A DNA stretch of 64,000 nucleotides from Hyposmocoma kahamanoa. Lineage: Eukaryota; Arthropoda; Insecta; Lepidoptera; Cosmopterigidae. Below the pieces are notes generated by a model that was not told where the DNA came from, ran no database searches, and saw nothing but the letters and a program-made list of their open reading frames with translations. This document shows positions 36,194 to 48,819 of this stretch, piece by piece; the stretch's first letter is position 1, and every line of letters starts with the position of its first letter. Location: assembly GCF_003589595.1 (NCBI RefSeq), contig NW_020653337.1:679898-743897 (forward strand). Reading direction: 5' to 3'. The position numbers were made by a program, and so were the translations under genes.

Positions 36194-37289
36194 ACTTGTA
36201 AGAAAACTGCCATTACTGAATATACCCTTATTTATAGTGTATGCTTCTATATATTGAACTACCTGAAGGTAATAATCCCGTCACAAAAACGTTGTTTATG
36301 ATACAAAACTTTATGAATTGTTCGTATTGAACACTAACAAAAAGTATTTAGGTATGCGTGAAAACGCGTCAATTTTTAATAAAAACAATCAAAGAGGCAA
36401 TGTTTGTGGCTGATCAGTGAGCATCTTACAACTTAGCGGGTTTTTACCCCGCGATTTGATATTCGGGGCGAGCGTGCTATCGACAGGCATCTTGCCCCTT
36501 CTTGCCCCTTACCCCGCGTGATTAATTAGCCCCGGACGGTGATTAATGCCTTTCACGAAAAAATACTCAACAAAAATCAATTTTGTTTGCCCCCAAACAC
36601 GTAGGCCGGGGGAAACCATGTGGTTTTTTTTCCAATACAGAAAGGCCAATGCCTTGCGCAAGATTAAATACCAAAACCACGCATTTATTAGCATCAATAA
36701 TCTGTTTTTTAATAACAGGACCTTGGCGCTTCTTTATTTCTGCTCAATGCTACGTACACGTTGTTCAGTGATTTATATAACCTGTGTGTAGTAAAGTACA
36801 TTCGATTGTGTAATAGATGCCGTATGCCAATGTCTACACCTACATGCCAAGATCTGTACGGCCTAGCTTTTATAAAACCGGCTATAAATTGATACACACG
36901 AGGAAAACTTGACTTCAGAACTTTGATAAATCCAAACAAAGACCTGAATATACACCACAAGAAATCCAATTAAGTAGAGTCCACAGGGTCTGCCTCACCG
37001 AACTTTGAGCTTTCATCAATGCCCTCAGCCTCCCAGTCGTACCCTTGAGGTTTAATAGATTTTACACGGAGTCTTGGTCTCAGATCCTAGAAAACATAAA
37101 ATAATGCAGATATCGTTTTTGAATGCCGTCAAATAGATTTTGTGATCAAAATGTATAATTGCAGTCTAGTGATCTACTTTAATTGACGCTGATGTAATCT
37201 TTCTGGTTCTTTTGTATTACTCAAGGCTTTATTTTATCTTCATATTGTCGTTCCGAAGGGAAATGGTATATTACCTATAGAACCATAAC

Positions 37290-37640
37290 ACCTTATCGAA
37301 AAGCAGTAACTCACAGCATAAACGTGCTCGTATTCATGTCATTTACCGCGCTCTATGATGACTTGTAAGCGCGTAAGAGTAGGGATGTTACCTGTACAAA
37401 TAAATATCCGATCAATTCTCAATGCGTGAAATGAGAGGTACTGCGAAGCGACAGCTCGCAGCACGAACGTGGTCACGTTTATGTCACATAGCGTAATACA
37501 AAGGTTTGTGAACGTGTCGTGGTAAGGAATTGAGATAGCACCATAATACGCAATGCGTAAAGTGAAAGGCTTTTTGGAATAGCCGTTACTCGAGGCATAA
37601 AGGTGTATTTACGTCATTTACCGCATTGGATGGCGAATAT
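37290..37640. repeat. degenerate tandem repeat, about 130 bp, three units
   Basis: Related words such as 'tcatgtcatttaccgcg', 'tttatgtcacatagcg' and 'tacgtcatttaccgca' recur about every 130 bases, each preceded by 'cataaacgtgc', 'gcacgaacgtggtc' or 'gcataaaggtg'. The divergence is high. Confidence 0.45.
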
Positions 37641-38111
37641 GCTGCGTTTATGTCTTTGGCCGTCGTGGATAAACGAAATAGTCTACAATATTCAGTGTTT
37701 ACTATCATCATTACCCACAACCCGAATTCTTGTACTCTGTGCCAAATACAATGATCTTGTACTAGTATTACCTACGAACTACGATTTTGACCATGTCCTC
37801 TACCCACCCGTCTCGTTGCAGAACGTTCCACCGTTTCTGTTACCAATTTTTGGTCATCATTCTGTTGTCATTGTACTCCACTCGTCCTCGCAATATGTAC
37901 TGCTCAGCGCCATTTTACATTAATTATGCTGATTATTATGCTTACATTCACGACTTTACCGCAATATGGGTAATATATCCGATAGCGTTGTGCCATCCCT
38001 ACTGTGTGAATCGCGTCGTAATCGATATCTGACCTCAAACTACCAGCGAACCACGTGTCCCGCAAACTAATTTAAGCGCCTTTCATACATAACTAATATT
38101 TCTACACCAAG

Positions 38112-38262
38112 ACTAAATCAAATTAAAAATATCTTTATTTCACAAGTAAAAAAATCACACTTGAAATTATCACATTGATTAAAAATTACTTCTCATTCGC
38201 AACGCAGATTCTCGTGAAAATAATGAGCGAGAGACTCTAGGGGTTACTTTTTGTAAATAGAC
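38112..38262 (-). repeat. LINE 3'-end repeat
   Basis: The reverse complement matches the tail of the LINE at 46,146-47,155: 'aacccctagagt', 'tgataatttcaagtgtg' and 'gaaataaagat'. No coding part remains. Confidence 0.65.
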
Positions 38263-39659
38263 CGGTTTACATATGCTTGAAGTTTATTATTGATTAAACG
38301 TCGTCTGATTCCAAATATATATGTTTGGGAGAAACTGTCCATCTAAATTTTAAAGAGAAGTCCCAAAGACACTCTGATGGGCACTGGTTTCCTCTTAGGA
38401 AAGGGTTAGGACATAGTTTGCGACGCTGACACAATGCTCGTAGAGGTCTTGACATGTGTGGCAAGAGTTGTAAACTTCGGCTAACAGGTTTTATCACCAT
38501 GTTTTCCTTATTCTCTAGCGAGACGTATTACTTATGAATATGTATGAATAAAATGACGATTTTCTTTCAAATTTTCCATACACAACAAACGCATCGTTGA
38601 ATCAATTACGTTCACCTGACGGAGATTGGTATAAGACATTAACTCGGAAATTTCCTGAGACGTTTAAGTTCGTTTCAAATTTAAGTACATTTCTCAAAGA
38701 AACTCTCAAATATCATTTCTGTATGTTAATTCGTCACTTCTGTCTCGACTGACATCCGTCAATCATCATTAAACCCCACCCTCACCCTGAGCATTAAATG
38801 GGGGGTGGTAAGTACTTGAAGATTCAGGTGCTCGTTTTATTTTAAATCGACTTTTATTCAGGAATTTTATGTGTTAACCTCATTTCCGCTTTTAAGCCGT
38901 TTAAGACTTTCTTACTTATTGGTGCTTTTGACTGCTTGAAATTGAGTACACAGTTTGAATGCTATTGAGTGAATTTACGTTATTTCAGACGAATATGTAT
39001 AAAGATATAGTTAATATTAATATGTCATGGCGATTCGCTTTGAGTGTATAGGCACCTGTAATCACGATATATATACGTAGGTCGGATGTGAAATCCCTTT
39101 GTACGCATTGAAAATTCCGAACAAAAGCAAGTATAAAAAAATAACAATTTACTAAATTCGAAAATTGAAAAGAACGCGTCAAAAAACAAACTGGCCGACG
39201 CATTCCGAAAATGCTTGGCGATTCCGAAACAAAACAGCGAAAAGGCCTTGTTCTACGGCGTAGCGGGGTCGTTCACCCCGCGTGGGTCGATACCCCGCCT
39301 CCTTTCCCGCACACCCGCCCCACCCCTAGACAGGCTTAGGATGAGTGAAGACGCTCGGAGACTAATCGTCTGGCGTAGCACTGATGAACATAAAATTCGT
39401 AGCTACGAGTTCTTTGCTACGACAAACTCCACTATGTAAATAGTTTTGGTGACATACAAAGCTCCATTTCCCTATTTCTTTGCATAAGGAATGCTTTTTT
39501 CAAATTTTGTATCTGAGATCTGAGATATCTGATATCCGGTTTTCACAATATACATAGACAGCAGGAAATATCAAGCTTTTATTGTACGTGATATACTGTA
39601 CGTGATTCGCACTAAAAATTTCCGGAATGAAGAAGAAAAAAATACTGTAAATGGTCAGA

Positions 39660-40160
39660 AATGAATTTATTGTTTCTCAAAATATTCTCCGTTAGCGTTA
39701 ATGAATTTTTTTATACCACCACCATATTTATATAACCAATTTTGAAAACATTTATGCCACTACTCCGTGACAATTTCTGAAACATATTTTTTATACTCTC
39801 CGACAGCCTCTTCAGGTGACGAAAATCGTTGACCGCGTAAGTGGTTCTTAATTTTTGAAAATAAATAAAAGTCACAAGGTGCCAGGTCAGAGCTGTACGC
39901 GAGGTGGCTCATAAGGTTAACGTTGTTCACCTTCAGAAATTCATTTGTCCGTCTGGCCGTGTGAGAATTGGTATTATCGTGGTACAAGTGTGGTAGCCAC
40001 GTATCCAGTTTTATTAAAAATAGAAGCAATCATCTGCTTAGAGGCACTTTGCACGCGCGTCACTTTGGTTGCTTTCGACTCATCTCGAAAGACCCATACG
40101 CTCGAATTTTTTTTTTCATTTCATGTGTGTAACAATCGCGAACACCTAAGAACTCGATGA
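39660..40160 (-). pseudogene. mariner transposase remnant with internal deletion
   Basis: The open frame at 39,760-40,029 encodes YHDNTNSHTARRTNEFL and later YSSDLAPCDFYLFSKIKNHL, the last two motifs of a mariner DD34D catalytic core with 34 residues between the aspartates. Upstream (to about 40,160) a degraded frame gives VFRDESKATKV and KTGYVATT, typical of the middle of the protein. About 50 residues between the two parts are missing, so the enzyme is dead. Confidence 0.75.
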
Positions 40161-40384
40161 ATAAGGTATTTAAATTAATAACTTTAGTAACTATAGTTTA
40201 GCATTTGCATTAATATTACACAGTCAGTAAATACGATCTAGAAACATCGTTTGCTGTTTCTTGAATCTGAATCCTGACTCCGGCTACTGTGATAATGTTG
40301 GAGAATACTCCCTCTACCATTTTAAATTCACAATGTATCGTTTCGGTCATCTCAAAGGTGAGAATTCAAAATAAATAATAATGT

Positions 40385-40545
40385 ATGATTGAGATCTTTT
40401 GCGAAACAACTCCACTAGTTTTTATTATGATTTTGTATTTATAGAAAGATCGAACACATTGAAAACTTTTTCGGCCCGATGGGATTGAACCCACGATCAT
40501 ACTACACCGTAGTATTGGTCTTACCAACTGAGCTACGGGTCAAGT
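40385..40545 (-). repeat. S4-like SINE with a different tRNA-like head
   Basis: On the minus strand the head reads 'cccgtagctcagttggtaag' (A box) and 'gtgggttcaatcccatc' (B box). The body 'gttcgatctttctata' ... 'actagtggagttgtttc' matches the S4 body. Acceptor-stem pairing is poor, so it is not a working tRNA. Confidence 0.55.
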
Positions 40546-40834
40546 TATCGAAATTCCCCTAGAAGAATTGAAGGAACTCTAAGCCTTCAATTGAACATAC
40601 GTAAAAAATTTACAGAGAAATATCTCCAATTAAAATTTATGTGCAAAATTAGATGTTTTGTAAAATAATAATTAGTTTTAGACTTTTTATTTTAGTCTGT
40701 TTTCAGGATTTCATATGTTTGAGTAATAATAATAATAGCCTTACAACAGTACAGTTTACAGTATAACTTATGCAATTTCTATTTGCCAGTATGGTTAGTA
40801 GCAATACTAACCAACTAAGGCAACTTAATTTACA

Positions 40835-41150
40835 GTTAGTAGTGTGAAACCCTTCTCCATCTTCTTCCAACAGACTCTGTATTGTGCCAGTCTTGGCCAT
40901 AGCCTTCCTGCTACCTCTACGATATCATCACTCCACCTCTTTGATGGCCTGTCTCGTCTCCTTTTCTTATAAATCGGGTACCTGTTCGTGATTATCTGTG
41001 ACCACCTTCTGTCTGTGACTCTTTGAATACAACCAGCCCATTTCTACTTTAGTGACAATACCCGATTTACAACGTCTCTTGCCTTTGTGGTTTTTTCCCT
41101 ACTGAGCTTTGCGGTCTTTCAGTCTTATATTCATCTATATTTTCTATATG
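40835..41150 (-). mobile_element. LINE remnant
   Basis: The plus strand has 'cttctccatcttcttccaac', 'catcactccacctctttgat' and 'caaccagcccatttctac', words recurring in degenerate lepidopteran LINEs. The minus strand would be coding but is broken throughout. Confidence 0.4.
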
Positions 41151-41625
41151 AATATATGTTTGTGTAAAGTACACCCTATCGTGTAAGAAATTAGCACATT
41201 CTTTAGACATTATACTTAGGTGCATCGTATATTTTTAATAACAAATATCTAATACTTATTATTTTAGTTTAAACGCGACACACACGTCCGGTACTCACTC
41301 GGTTTTAGGGTCCACTGAAAATCAGCGTCACAGCCTTTTCCCGGCGGTGACATTAGCTGAGTGGATCCTATTACATACGCCACAGCCGCGCACATGACTT
41401 CTATTTAGTACAACAATAGTGTTGACTAGTTTTGTGGTCGCTTAATTATTTATTACTAAGATTTTATTTTTAATTAATTTTATTTAGTTTTTTGTTGTTA
41501 TTCTATTTTCTGTTTGTTTTAATTTAGTTTGTTTTAGTTTTAATTTAGTTCTGTTTTTTTATTTATTTTTTTACTTTTTATTTTTTACTTTTTATTATTG
41601 TGTTGTGGCGTTATGTAATAAATGG

Positions 41626-41650
41626 ATTCTATTCTATTCTATTCTATTCA
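41626..41650. repeat. (ATTCT)n microsatellite
   Basis: Five consecutive ATTCT units follow an AT-rich run. Confidence 0.95.
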
Positions 41651-42418
41651 TTTGATTTAGCAAAACAGTTTTTCCCGGTTCTCCTCCAGTGACTCACCTT
41701 CACATTGTTTATAAGTCAGATTTGCAGTTAAATATGATTTCTAGTTGTTCCTAATTAAATATTTATTGTTACTATTTTATTAAATAGGCACTGCACGATA
41801 CCTGCCATAGATAAATGATGTAAAGCTAATTTAAAAAAAGAATGTCGTCTCTAGTAATAACTCATGCGCAGCGCAAAAGCACGCTCGTAAATACCTCTAT
41901 TGACTATTAGAGCGGCAATTCCCGAGATGAATGTCTCCCGACCAGAGCCATATTGGTTAATAGAATTTGCGCCAGACGTGTGTTTGTTAGTTCCTAGCTC
42001 TATTGTGCCTGTACGTGTTTCAATACATGTATGGCGCACTGCTGTGTATGGGTTTTTTGACACATATATCTTCGAAAAGTATAGGGTTTGATTCCATACT
42101 CAATACTTCATTGCATACCATAATGTTGTATACAATGTGGTAGGTAACATAAATTAAGTTTATTATGGAACCTGTAAGCTTCCATAATAATAAACTTGCA
42201 CAGCAAATGACAAAAATCTGTATAAATGAAAATAATTTTAATCCTATTCTATTTACTAAAGCCTTGGGATTATTACAGGTATATATTGCTCACAGTGCAT
42301 TTGTTGAGAAAAGAATTTAATAACATAATAATCATTTATATTAATTTTGTTTTACAATAATATAATTTATTAAACATAATATTATCCGTATTATCTATTA
42401 AATATTATAATCATGTAT

Positions 42419-42975
42419 GTTATTAATCCAGTCCTATCCTTGGACGCCACTCAGTTATCGTCTTACTCCATCTGTCATTTTGTGTCTCAGTTCCCTTACC
42501 TTTGTTCGACTTCGAATCTGGACTGGCTTGATATCGAGCATGACACGCTCCATGGCTCTTTGTGCAACTCTCATTGTATACCCAGCCTCCAGCGTTAGCG
42601 TCCATGTTTCGGCACCGTAAGTATATAGTAGTAGGCAGAACACACTGATTATGTAGACGGGTCTTCAGACATTGTGGAATTTTAGCTGACTTAAGAATGT
42701 CGTCCAACTTGCCAAACGCGGCCGACCCAAGCTGAATTCCTTTTGGGATCTCTTTCATTTCATGCTCCTTGCCAAAAAATAAAATATAAAGATAAAGGAA
42801 GGATCAGGAAGGACAGGAATGTCGGGTGTCCAGCGGCGAGATGGGCGGGTGACATCGCAGAAATTGGGGGGCGAATCTGGATGAGATTAGCACGGGATCA
42901 TGGGAGTGGCACAGAAACTTGGAGGCCTATACCCAGCAGTGGGTGAAGTCAGGGTGTATATGATGATGATATTAT
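42419..42975. mobile_element. RTE-like LINE 3' end with inverted 5' part
   Basis: At 42,423-42,758 the minus strand encodes reverse-transcriptase C-terminal text (GIQLGSAAFGKLDDIL, IPQCLKTRLHNQCVLP, ITEWRPRIG) in shifting frames. At about 42,785-42,975 the plus strand encodes the part that would follow it (NVGCPAARWAGDIAE, then with a one-base shift EAYTQQW), ending in (TGA)n. The two pieces are head to head. Confidence 0.75.
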
Positions 42976-43019
42976 TAATTGGACATATCCGTGTCATCTA
43001 AGTATTCATGTATAGTAAC

Positions 43020-43968
43020 TATTAGACAATATGTTTTTAATAGTGTTAGTCGGAAGGAATATTTAGTCGGAATGTCTTCGCGCTTTGTAAATAATTTGAA
43101 ATTATTCGGACGAACATACATATTTCCAGGATGTATTACATACACGGTAAAGTAATAAGTTTGTGTTATTTTATGTGTGTGTTATATTATTGTATGTGAA
43201 GAAAGGTTTGCAACTATCGGTCGGTTTTATACAAGAACTCTTACAAGCTTTTTCTGAAGAGCAAACAGGACTGATCCCTTTACCATTAAAGCTAGAAATA
43301 AGTAGTGAATGAAACTGTAGTCAAAAGACTTACAGACACTTACCTTGGAATCGAATTCGGAACTGCATGATGAACGCAAACCGTTCTAATAACTACACTA
43401 CGACTGCTTACAATTAGATCCATAAACTAGAATATCACATAAACTAGACATTCCAAACAAACATCATCACTCTATAAATGCACGCAAAGTGGTATTTCCT
43501 ACTAAATTAGTTCCGGCGCTGATGCATATCAACAGTGAGCTCCAATTACCGGGCGAGGGGCGGCGAAGCCGTGCGCGGGGATCTGGCTTGTCTGCTTTGA
43601 GTCAATGTGTCGGCGGTATTAAACCAGAGCAATGTGCACAATGCGCGGTGATAGGTTGAGGATGCTTTATGGGATATAATTGCTTCCTTCTGGACAGATT
43701 ACGGAACATTAACGACACACGTATATGTTTGTACGTAATATGATTCTATGTGTTCTAGTTAATTATTGCCTTGCTTTTGGAAGAACCTTGTTCAAGCTTT
43801 AAGCGTTATCGTATCATATAATTGTTTCACCAAAACCTGGCAAGCGAAAGTATTTCTTATTTCACTTTTCATATTTGATGCATTTAAAGTTAAATTTGTA
43901 CAATAGCTAATAAACAACAATTAGAATCTAATTATAAATTCATAAAAATAGAAAGTAAAACATATAAC
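43020..43968. other. no gene seen; tRNA-like word and GC-rich patch
   Basis: A degenerate tRNA-like word with 'aattcgattcc' lies at about 43,340-43,410 (minus). A patch at 43,510-43,660 is markedly richer in GC and CpG than its surroundings. No coding frame or splice signal explains it. Confidence 0.35.
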
Positions 43969-44460
43969 ATAATCTCAGTACAGAGTACTAAAAAAACCGA
44001 CCTCAAAAGTACGTCGAATTACGTCTATTTGCTAAGTTTCATTGAAATATCCCTTAGTTCGCCACTATACAGGACTTGATACTATACTTAATATATACTT
44101 GATAATAAAAATAGGTTCTCACTACGGCACTACTCAAAGTATATCGAGGGAAAAACGCCTTGAATTGGAGAAATAGCAAAATGAACTAAATAATTGCTAA
44201 AAGTAATTGCTCCTAAATTAAAGTTAGGCGCTACTTATAAAAATGAATCTTCATGCGTGAACAGCCACCCTTTGAAGTGGATGATTTTCTTCAAGGTGAA
44301 ATGGGACCACTATGGAAACACTCCCTTTCCAACAAAAAAAGAATCATGAAAATCGGTTCACAAATACCGAAGTTATCGCGTAACCATACATACAAAAAAA
44401 AAAGAAAAAAAAAGAACATACAGTCGAATTGAAAACCTCCTCCTTTTTTGAAGTCGGTTA
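43969..44460. mobile_element. 'accgac' repeat element (copy 1)
   Basis: It starts 'aatctcagtacagagtacta' then 'aaaccgacctcaaaag' and ends 'cctccttttttgaagtcggt', whose complement 'accgacttcaaaaaagg' mirrors the start. The full element recurs in the same orientation at 60,849-61,311. No coding frame is visible. Confidence 0.65.
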
Positions 44461-44764
44461 AAAATTAAATTAAATCAAAATTAAAATACTTTTATTATAA
44501 GGTCAAGGTACATTTATGTGATAAACTCTGATAACCATATTAGGCTACGCCTGTGTCGTGGATATCACGCAAGACGTGTATGATAGTGGACGAGTATATA
44601 CAGCATCTCTTCTATACAAAGTCTTAAGATAAACTGAATATATATGAATAAAAAATAAAGAATTAATACACTACAATTATTAAAGTAAAAGTTATATAAA
44701 AAGTTATAAGTGCAACAACGTCATGAAAATAACTATTATAATAACGTGTAATACGTAGGTGTGG

Positions 44765-44769
<5 letters not shown>

Positions 44770-44816
<47 letters not shown>
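44770..44816. repeat. (GT)n microsatellite
   Basis: A long uninterrupted GT run with short TATG interruptions at its edges. Confidence 0.95.
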
Positions 44817-44823
<7 letters not shown>

Positions 44824-45614
44824 CGTTTTCGAATTTTCATTGCTAGTTAAGCGTCTCTATCACTCTTTAGGTTTCGGCATTGTTTCGGACTCCTTATCCC
44901 AAGTCAAACAAATATTACTTAAATTAAAATTTTATATTATCAAGTAAAAAATAATCAACATTGAAGTAACATTTACAAATCACGCAATTTTATTTTAAAT
45001 TTGCCGAAATTTTGTTTGACAAAAACGTAGGTTCCATAAATGTACATCGATGTATGGTTAATATTTTCAGTTTTCTAAAGTAAGATATTTTTTATCATTT
45101 CTTCCGTGTTAATATAATAATATAAAAGTTAAGTAGTATAAAAAGAAATTATACATTGAAGAAAAGAAAAGAGAAATAGAAATTTCTATCGATCCGAACT
45201 CTGAGACATCGGAAAACTTCCCCGTTTGCGCTTTCTGATCACTGGAGGCTTCAACGAGACGAGATGTAAGCTCCTTAGCGATTAGTTACGCCTACTGTGA
45301 CCCTGAGAGACCTCAAATTTCCACTGCAAAAGATATACCTAAAGCTGTGGCACTTTTTAAGGTTGGCGGGTTAAATTGCAAACAAATTCCTTGATTTTTT
45401 TAATTATTTATCAAATATCTGATATTTTTATAGCGAAAATTAAAAGGTTTTTACGTCAATCGCTTTTTCATCATTGAGGAACTGAAATTTGGGTTTCGTC
45501 CAATAGTCCTTAATTAAAAACATTGTTCTAATAAATTTTCAAACTCCGCAGACAACTTTACACTTTGTTAGGCAATCCTTGAAGGTAGGCGTTGAAGTGT
45601 AGCTACAAGTGGAT

Positions 45615-45775
45615 ATAAATTCAAATTGAAACAAATCTTTATTTCGTAGGCAAGGAATTTACACTTGAAATCGTCATTTTGATTAAACTCTGCTGCTCAT
45701 TCGCCAGGCAAATTCACCAGCGAAGTATAAGTAAGAAATTCTGGTGCTTGCTCTTTGTAAATAAACATTAGTACA
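45615..45775 (-). repeat. LINE 3'-end repeat
   Basis: 'aaatctttatttcgtagg', 'tacacttgaaatcgtc' and 'tgctcattcgccaggc' match the reverse complement of the LINE tail at 47,000-47,155. Confidence 0.65.
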
Positions 45776-45789
45776 TATTTTTATAATAT

Positions 45790-46055
45790 CAAGTTGCGGA
45801 CCGAACAAGTCGTGCGTCTGGTGGTAAGTGACACGCCTGTCCATAACAGTTGTAGTGCTTTAAATTGCAAACATCGTGGTAGTGACCACTGCGCCCGTCA
45901 TCCTGTAACATAAGTTGACAAGCCCCATGTGTCTGTAATTTCACCAGCACCCTGAACCTTCATATCCGGAACGTAGTAATGCTCGGCAGAAATAGGTAAG
46001 GTAGTACTTCCCAAGACGAACGTTTTCACAAGGAGCTCCACTGCTATTAAATCAT
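45790..46055 (-). repeat. interspersed repeat R2
   Basis: It contains 'gcgtctggtggtaagtgaca', 'cctgtccataacagttgtag' and 'cagcaccctgaaccttc', the reverse of the R2 family. Confidence 0.65.
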
Positions 46056-46145
46056 AATTTCAAATGTCAGATCGAGACATATTATTATTAATATCTGTGT
46101 AGCAATTAATTAATTCATATACTAATTTGCTGCATGGCAATATTT

Positions 46146-47155
46146 AGACTCGGATCTTTAGATCTAAAGTAGTTGACTGGTTTGCTGTTAATAACCTACT
46201 TCTTAATGAGAAAAAAACAAATTGTGTGAAATTTACATTACCCAATGTTAGAGAGACGGTTACAAACATTGTAGTTGGAAACAAAAAATTGAATCTTGTG
46301 GATACAGTTGTATGTCTAGGTATAACGTTAGATGCTAAATTGCAATGGGGCCCCATATAAGTAAGTTATCAAAACGGCTCGGTTTTGCAGTGTACGCGAT
46401 TAAAAAAATAAGGAAACTTTCAGACGTCGAAACCGCTAGATTGGTTTACTTCAGCTACTTTCACAGTCTTATGACATAGGGCAGTTTGCTTTGGGGTAAT
46501 GCCGCCGATATCAATAGAATTTTTGTCCTGCAGAAACGTGCAGTTAGGGCAATTTACAATCTGCGTCTCAGGGTATCTTTGAGAGATAAGTTTAAGGAAA
46601 TTAATATTCTTACACTAGCGTCATATGTAATAGTGCAAAATGTAATTTATGTTAAGAGGAATAGTAATCTCTTCATGAAAAATAGTGACAGACATAACAT
46701 TAATACGAGGAATAAATATAAACTAGCTGTTCTTGATAGTCGTCTTCACAAAGTCAAAAAATCATTTAAGGGGCAATGTATACGCTTCTATAACAAGATT
46801 CCGGTTGATATACAAAATTTGCCTTTCACAAGGTTTAAAACTATAGAAAAAACAAAAACTTTATACTAAAGGTTATTATGCAACTTCTGCGTACTTGGAT
46901 GACAAAAATCCGTGGTAGTAACCCGTTTTGCTCTTGGATACCTCGATCTCTGGTGTTTGAAAGCAAAACAAAAAATACATTGTAAATGTTAAATGCGTAC
47001 AAATGTTATTTACGAAGAGCAACCCCTAGAGTTTCTTGCTCATTCTTCTCAGGGGAATCTGCCTTACGAATGAGCGGTAGAGTTTAACCATTGTGACGAT
47101 TTCAAGTGTAATAATGCTTACCTATGAAATAAAGATTATTTTGATTTTTGATTTT
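46146..47155 (+). pseudogene. jockey/CR1-like LINE, reverse transcriptase C-terminus and 3' tail
   Basis: From about 46,160 the plus strand reads WFAVNNLLLNEKKTNCVKF, then CLGITLDAKLQWGPHISKL, AVYAIKKIRKLS and, after one in-frame TAG at about 46,478, LLWGNAADINRIFVLQKRAV and SFKGQCIRFYNKIP to a stop at 46,869. These are classic C-terminal motifs of non-LTR reverse transcriptases. The 3' tail (about 46,870-47,155) ends 'gaaataaagattattttg' plus TTTTGAT repeats. The element is 5'-truncated and has one stop, so it is inactive but fairly young. Confidence 0.85.
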
Positions 47156-47279
47156 GGGATGACATGTGCGTTCGTTATTTTTGAATATGGCAGGCTGTAG
47201 CATAATATCTGCGGCGCTGTTAAACACGCCGCTATGTTGCCGAGCTTTTTCAGTCGCACCACTATTGTCTGACACTAAA

Positions 47280-47877
47280 CGCTTTAATGTTTCAGCTTTA
47301 TACAGTGATTCTTGTGATGCCACCTTATAGGCTTATAAGTGACCCGGAAATAGTGAAGGCGAAGCTGCCGAGTCTTGAACATCGCCGTAAACTTGCCTGC
47401 TTGTCGGTATTTTACAGGATATATCACGGAGAGTGTGCGATGGTATTACACGATTTAATTCCGCCTTCGACTTTCCACCACCAGACGTAGGCTTGCGTTT
47501 CACCCCTATGTTGTAGATATTGTAAAGATTCGCACGAAGCGTAACCCCCCGTTCATACGGCATTGTACTGCACGTTTTTTGCAGTATAATCTAAACTGAA
47601 TAAACAGTGGCGCATACATTAGATATAGAACCGTTCACACGGTGTTTACTGCAAAAAAACGTGCAGTACAATGCCGTATGAACGGGGGGTTACGTTTCCA
47701 CATTTAAATGGACCACACTCCTTGTATGCAGACTTATTCTCTGAACGTTATAACTTCTACCTTTTCAAGGCGAGAGTGAATAGGCATTATTTAAGTGTGC
47801 ATGCTCCATCGTTGACCTCATCGTCACATTCCATCAGGTGCGATGGAGGTCAAATGCGCACTTACATTTCAAATTAA
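47280..47877 (+). pseudogene. second LINE reverse transcriptase C-terminal remnant
   Basis: The plus strand gives PSLEHRRKLACLSVFYRIYH, DLIPPSTFHHQT, then with a shift RRLAFHPYVVDIVKIRTKR. After an interruption it gives LFSERYNFYLFKARVNRHYL, the usual end of such LINE proteins. A foldback element at 47,541-47,693 breaks it. Confidence 0.7.
47541..47693. mobile_element. foldback element with 46-bp arms
   Basis: The left arm (47,541-47,586) starts gtaaccccccgttcatacgg. The right arm (47,647-47,693) is its near-perfect complement, differing by one T in a T-run. The loop of 60 bases holds a further 'ccgttcacacgg'. It lies inside a LINE frame, which supports an insertion. Confidence 0.8.
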
Positions 47878-48459
47878 AATTCTTCGGCCGGGATCAGAGA
47901 CTCGGGTTTGAAACTCGACGAATGATACGTGCCGTTATGATTATTACGGTTCCTAAAGCGCTTCAAGTATGTAATATGGTAATTATCCGCAAAGCCGAGA
48001 GAATCCTAAGTGCAGCAATGGCGACATTTTTGTCGCACATTAAGCGTTCAATCCAACTCCATTAAAGCGCAATCGCCGTCCATTGTCGCGCACTCAGGAC
48101 AATTTGCGCGAATTCGTGGGTTCTGCTTGTGAAGTGATGCGAGTTACGTTACTTCAACATTATTTAAGAGATTCGTCACCATTTGAAAAAGTATAATTTA
48201 TGGATGATAATGTATATTTCGATTGTATTTTCCCCTCGAGGTTGTTCAACATTTTTTCAAATAGAAGAGACACATTTTCACGTATATGTAATTTGTTTCA
48301 TGTGTTCGTATATATTTATGACGTTCATGTGACCACACATGGTTCTATTAGGTATATACCAAGGACACGCTTTATCGAGACCCGTATTTAACGAATTATG
48401 GCTTTTGTTTGAAATGTACAAGACCTATTTGCTACGGCGTAGGTGGTACTTGGTACTTG

Positions 48460-48530
48460 GTGCAACGGGCTGGCGCCCGCAACTCGACGACAAGGCGCCT
48501 ATTTTGCGTGTGCTGGTTGCAGGGCCCTAC
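48460..48530. repeat. short repeat shared with 52,600-52,670
   Basis: 'gcaacgggctgg' and 'cgcaactcgacgacaa' + 'gcgcctat' occur at both places, preceded by 'ggtacttggtacttgg'. It probably comes from a LINE. Confidence 0.5.
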
Positions 48531-48819
48531 TCAGTTTCCAACTTAAATCGCGTATGTTTTATCAAAGAAACCAACGTTTCGGGCCTTTTACAGGAAGCCA
48601 GTGACCTTGGGACCTGTTTGTAAATACAGTATATAGTTTTATTTCCAAAGATTCCATGTATAAACAAATCTCAGAAATCATACAAAGTCATTCTCTACGT
48701 TCTCAAGTCAGAATGTTTTCGGATATATACAGAAATAGGCATTTCACTATGTTGTATTTCAAAACTAGTTTTAACAACGAACAAGACATACATCATAATA
48801 CGAATGGACAATCTTTGTA

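Noticed and set aside
37603..37923. 106-residue hydrophobic open frame
   Set aside because: It overlaps the degenerate tandem repeat, has no recognisable motif and has an overlapping frame of similar length.
44759..44947. Open frame rich in C and V
   Set aside because: It is a translation of a GT microsatellite.
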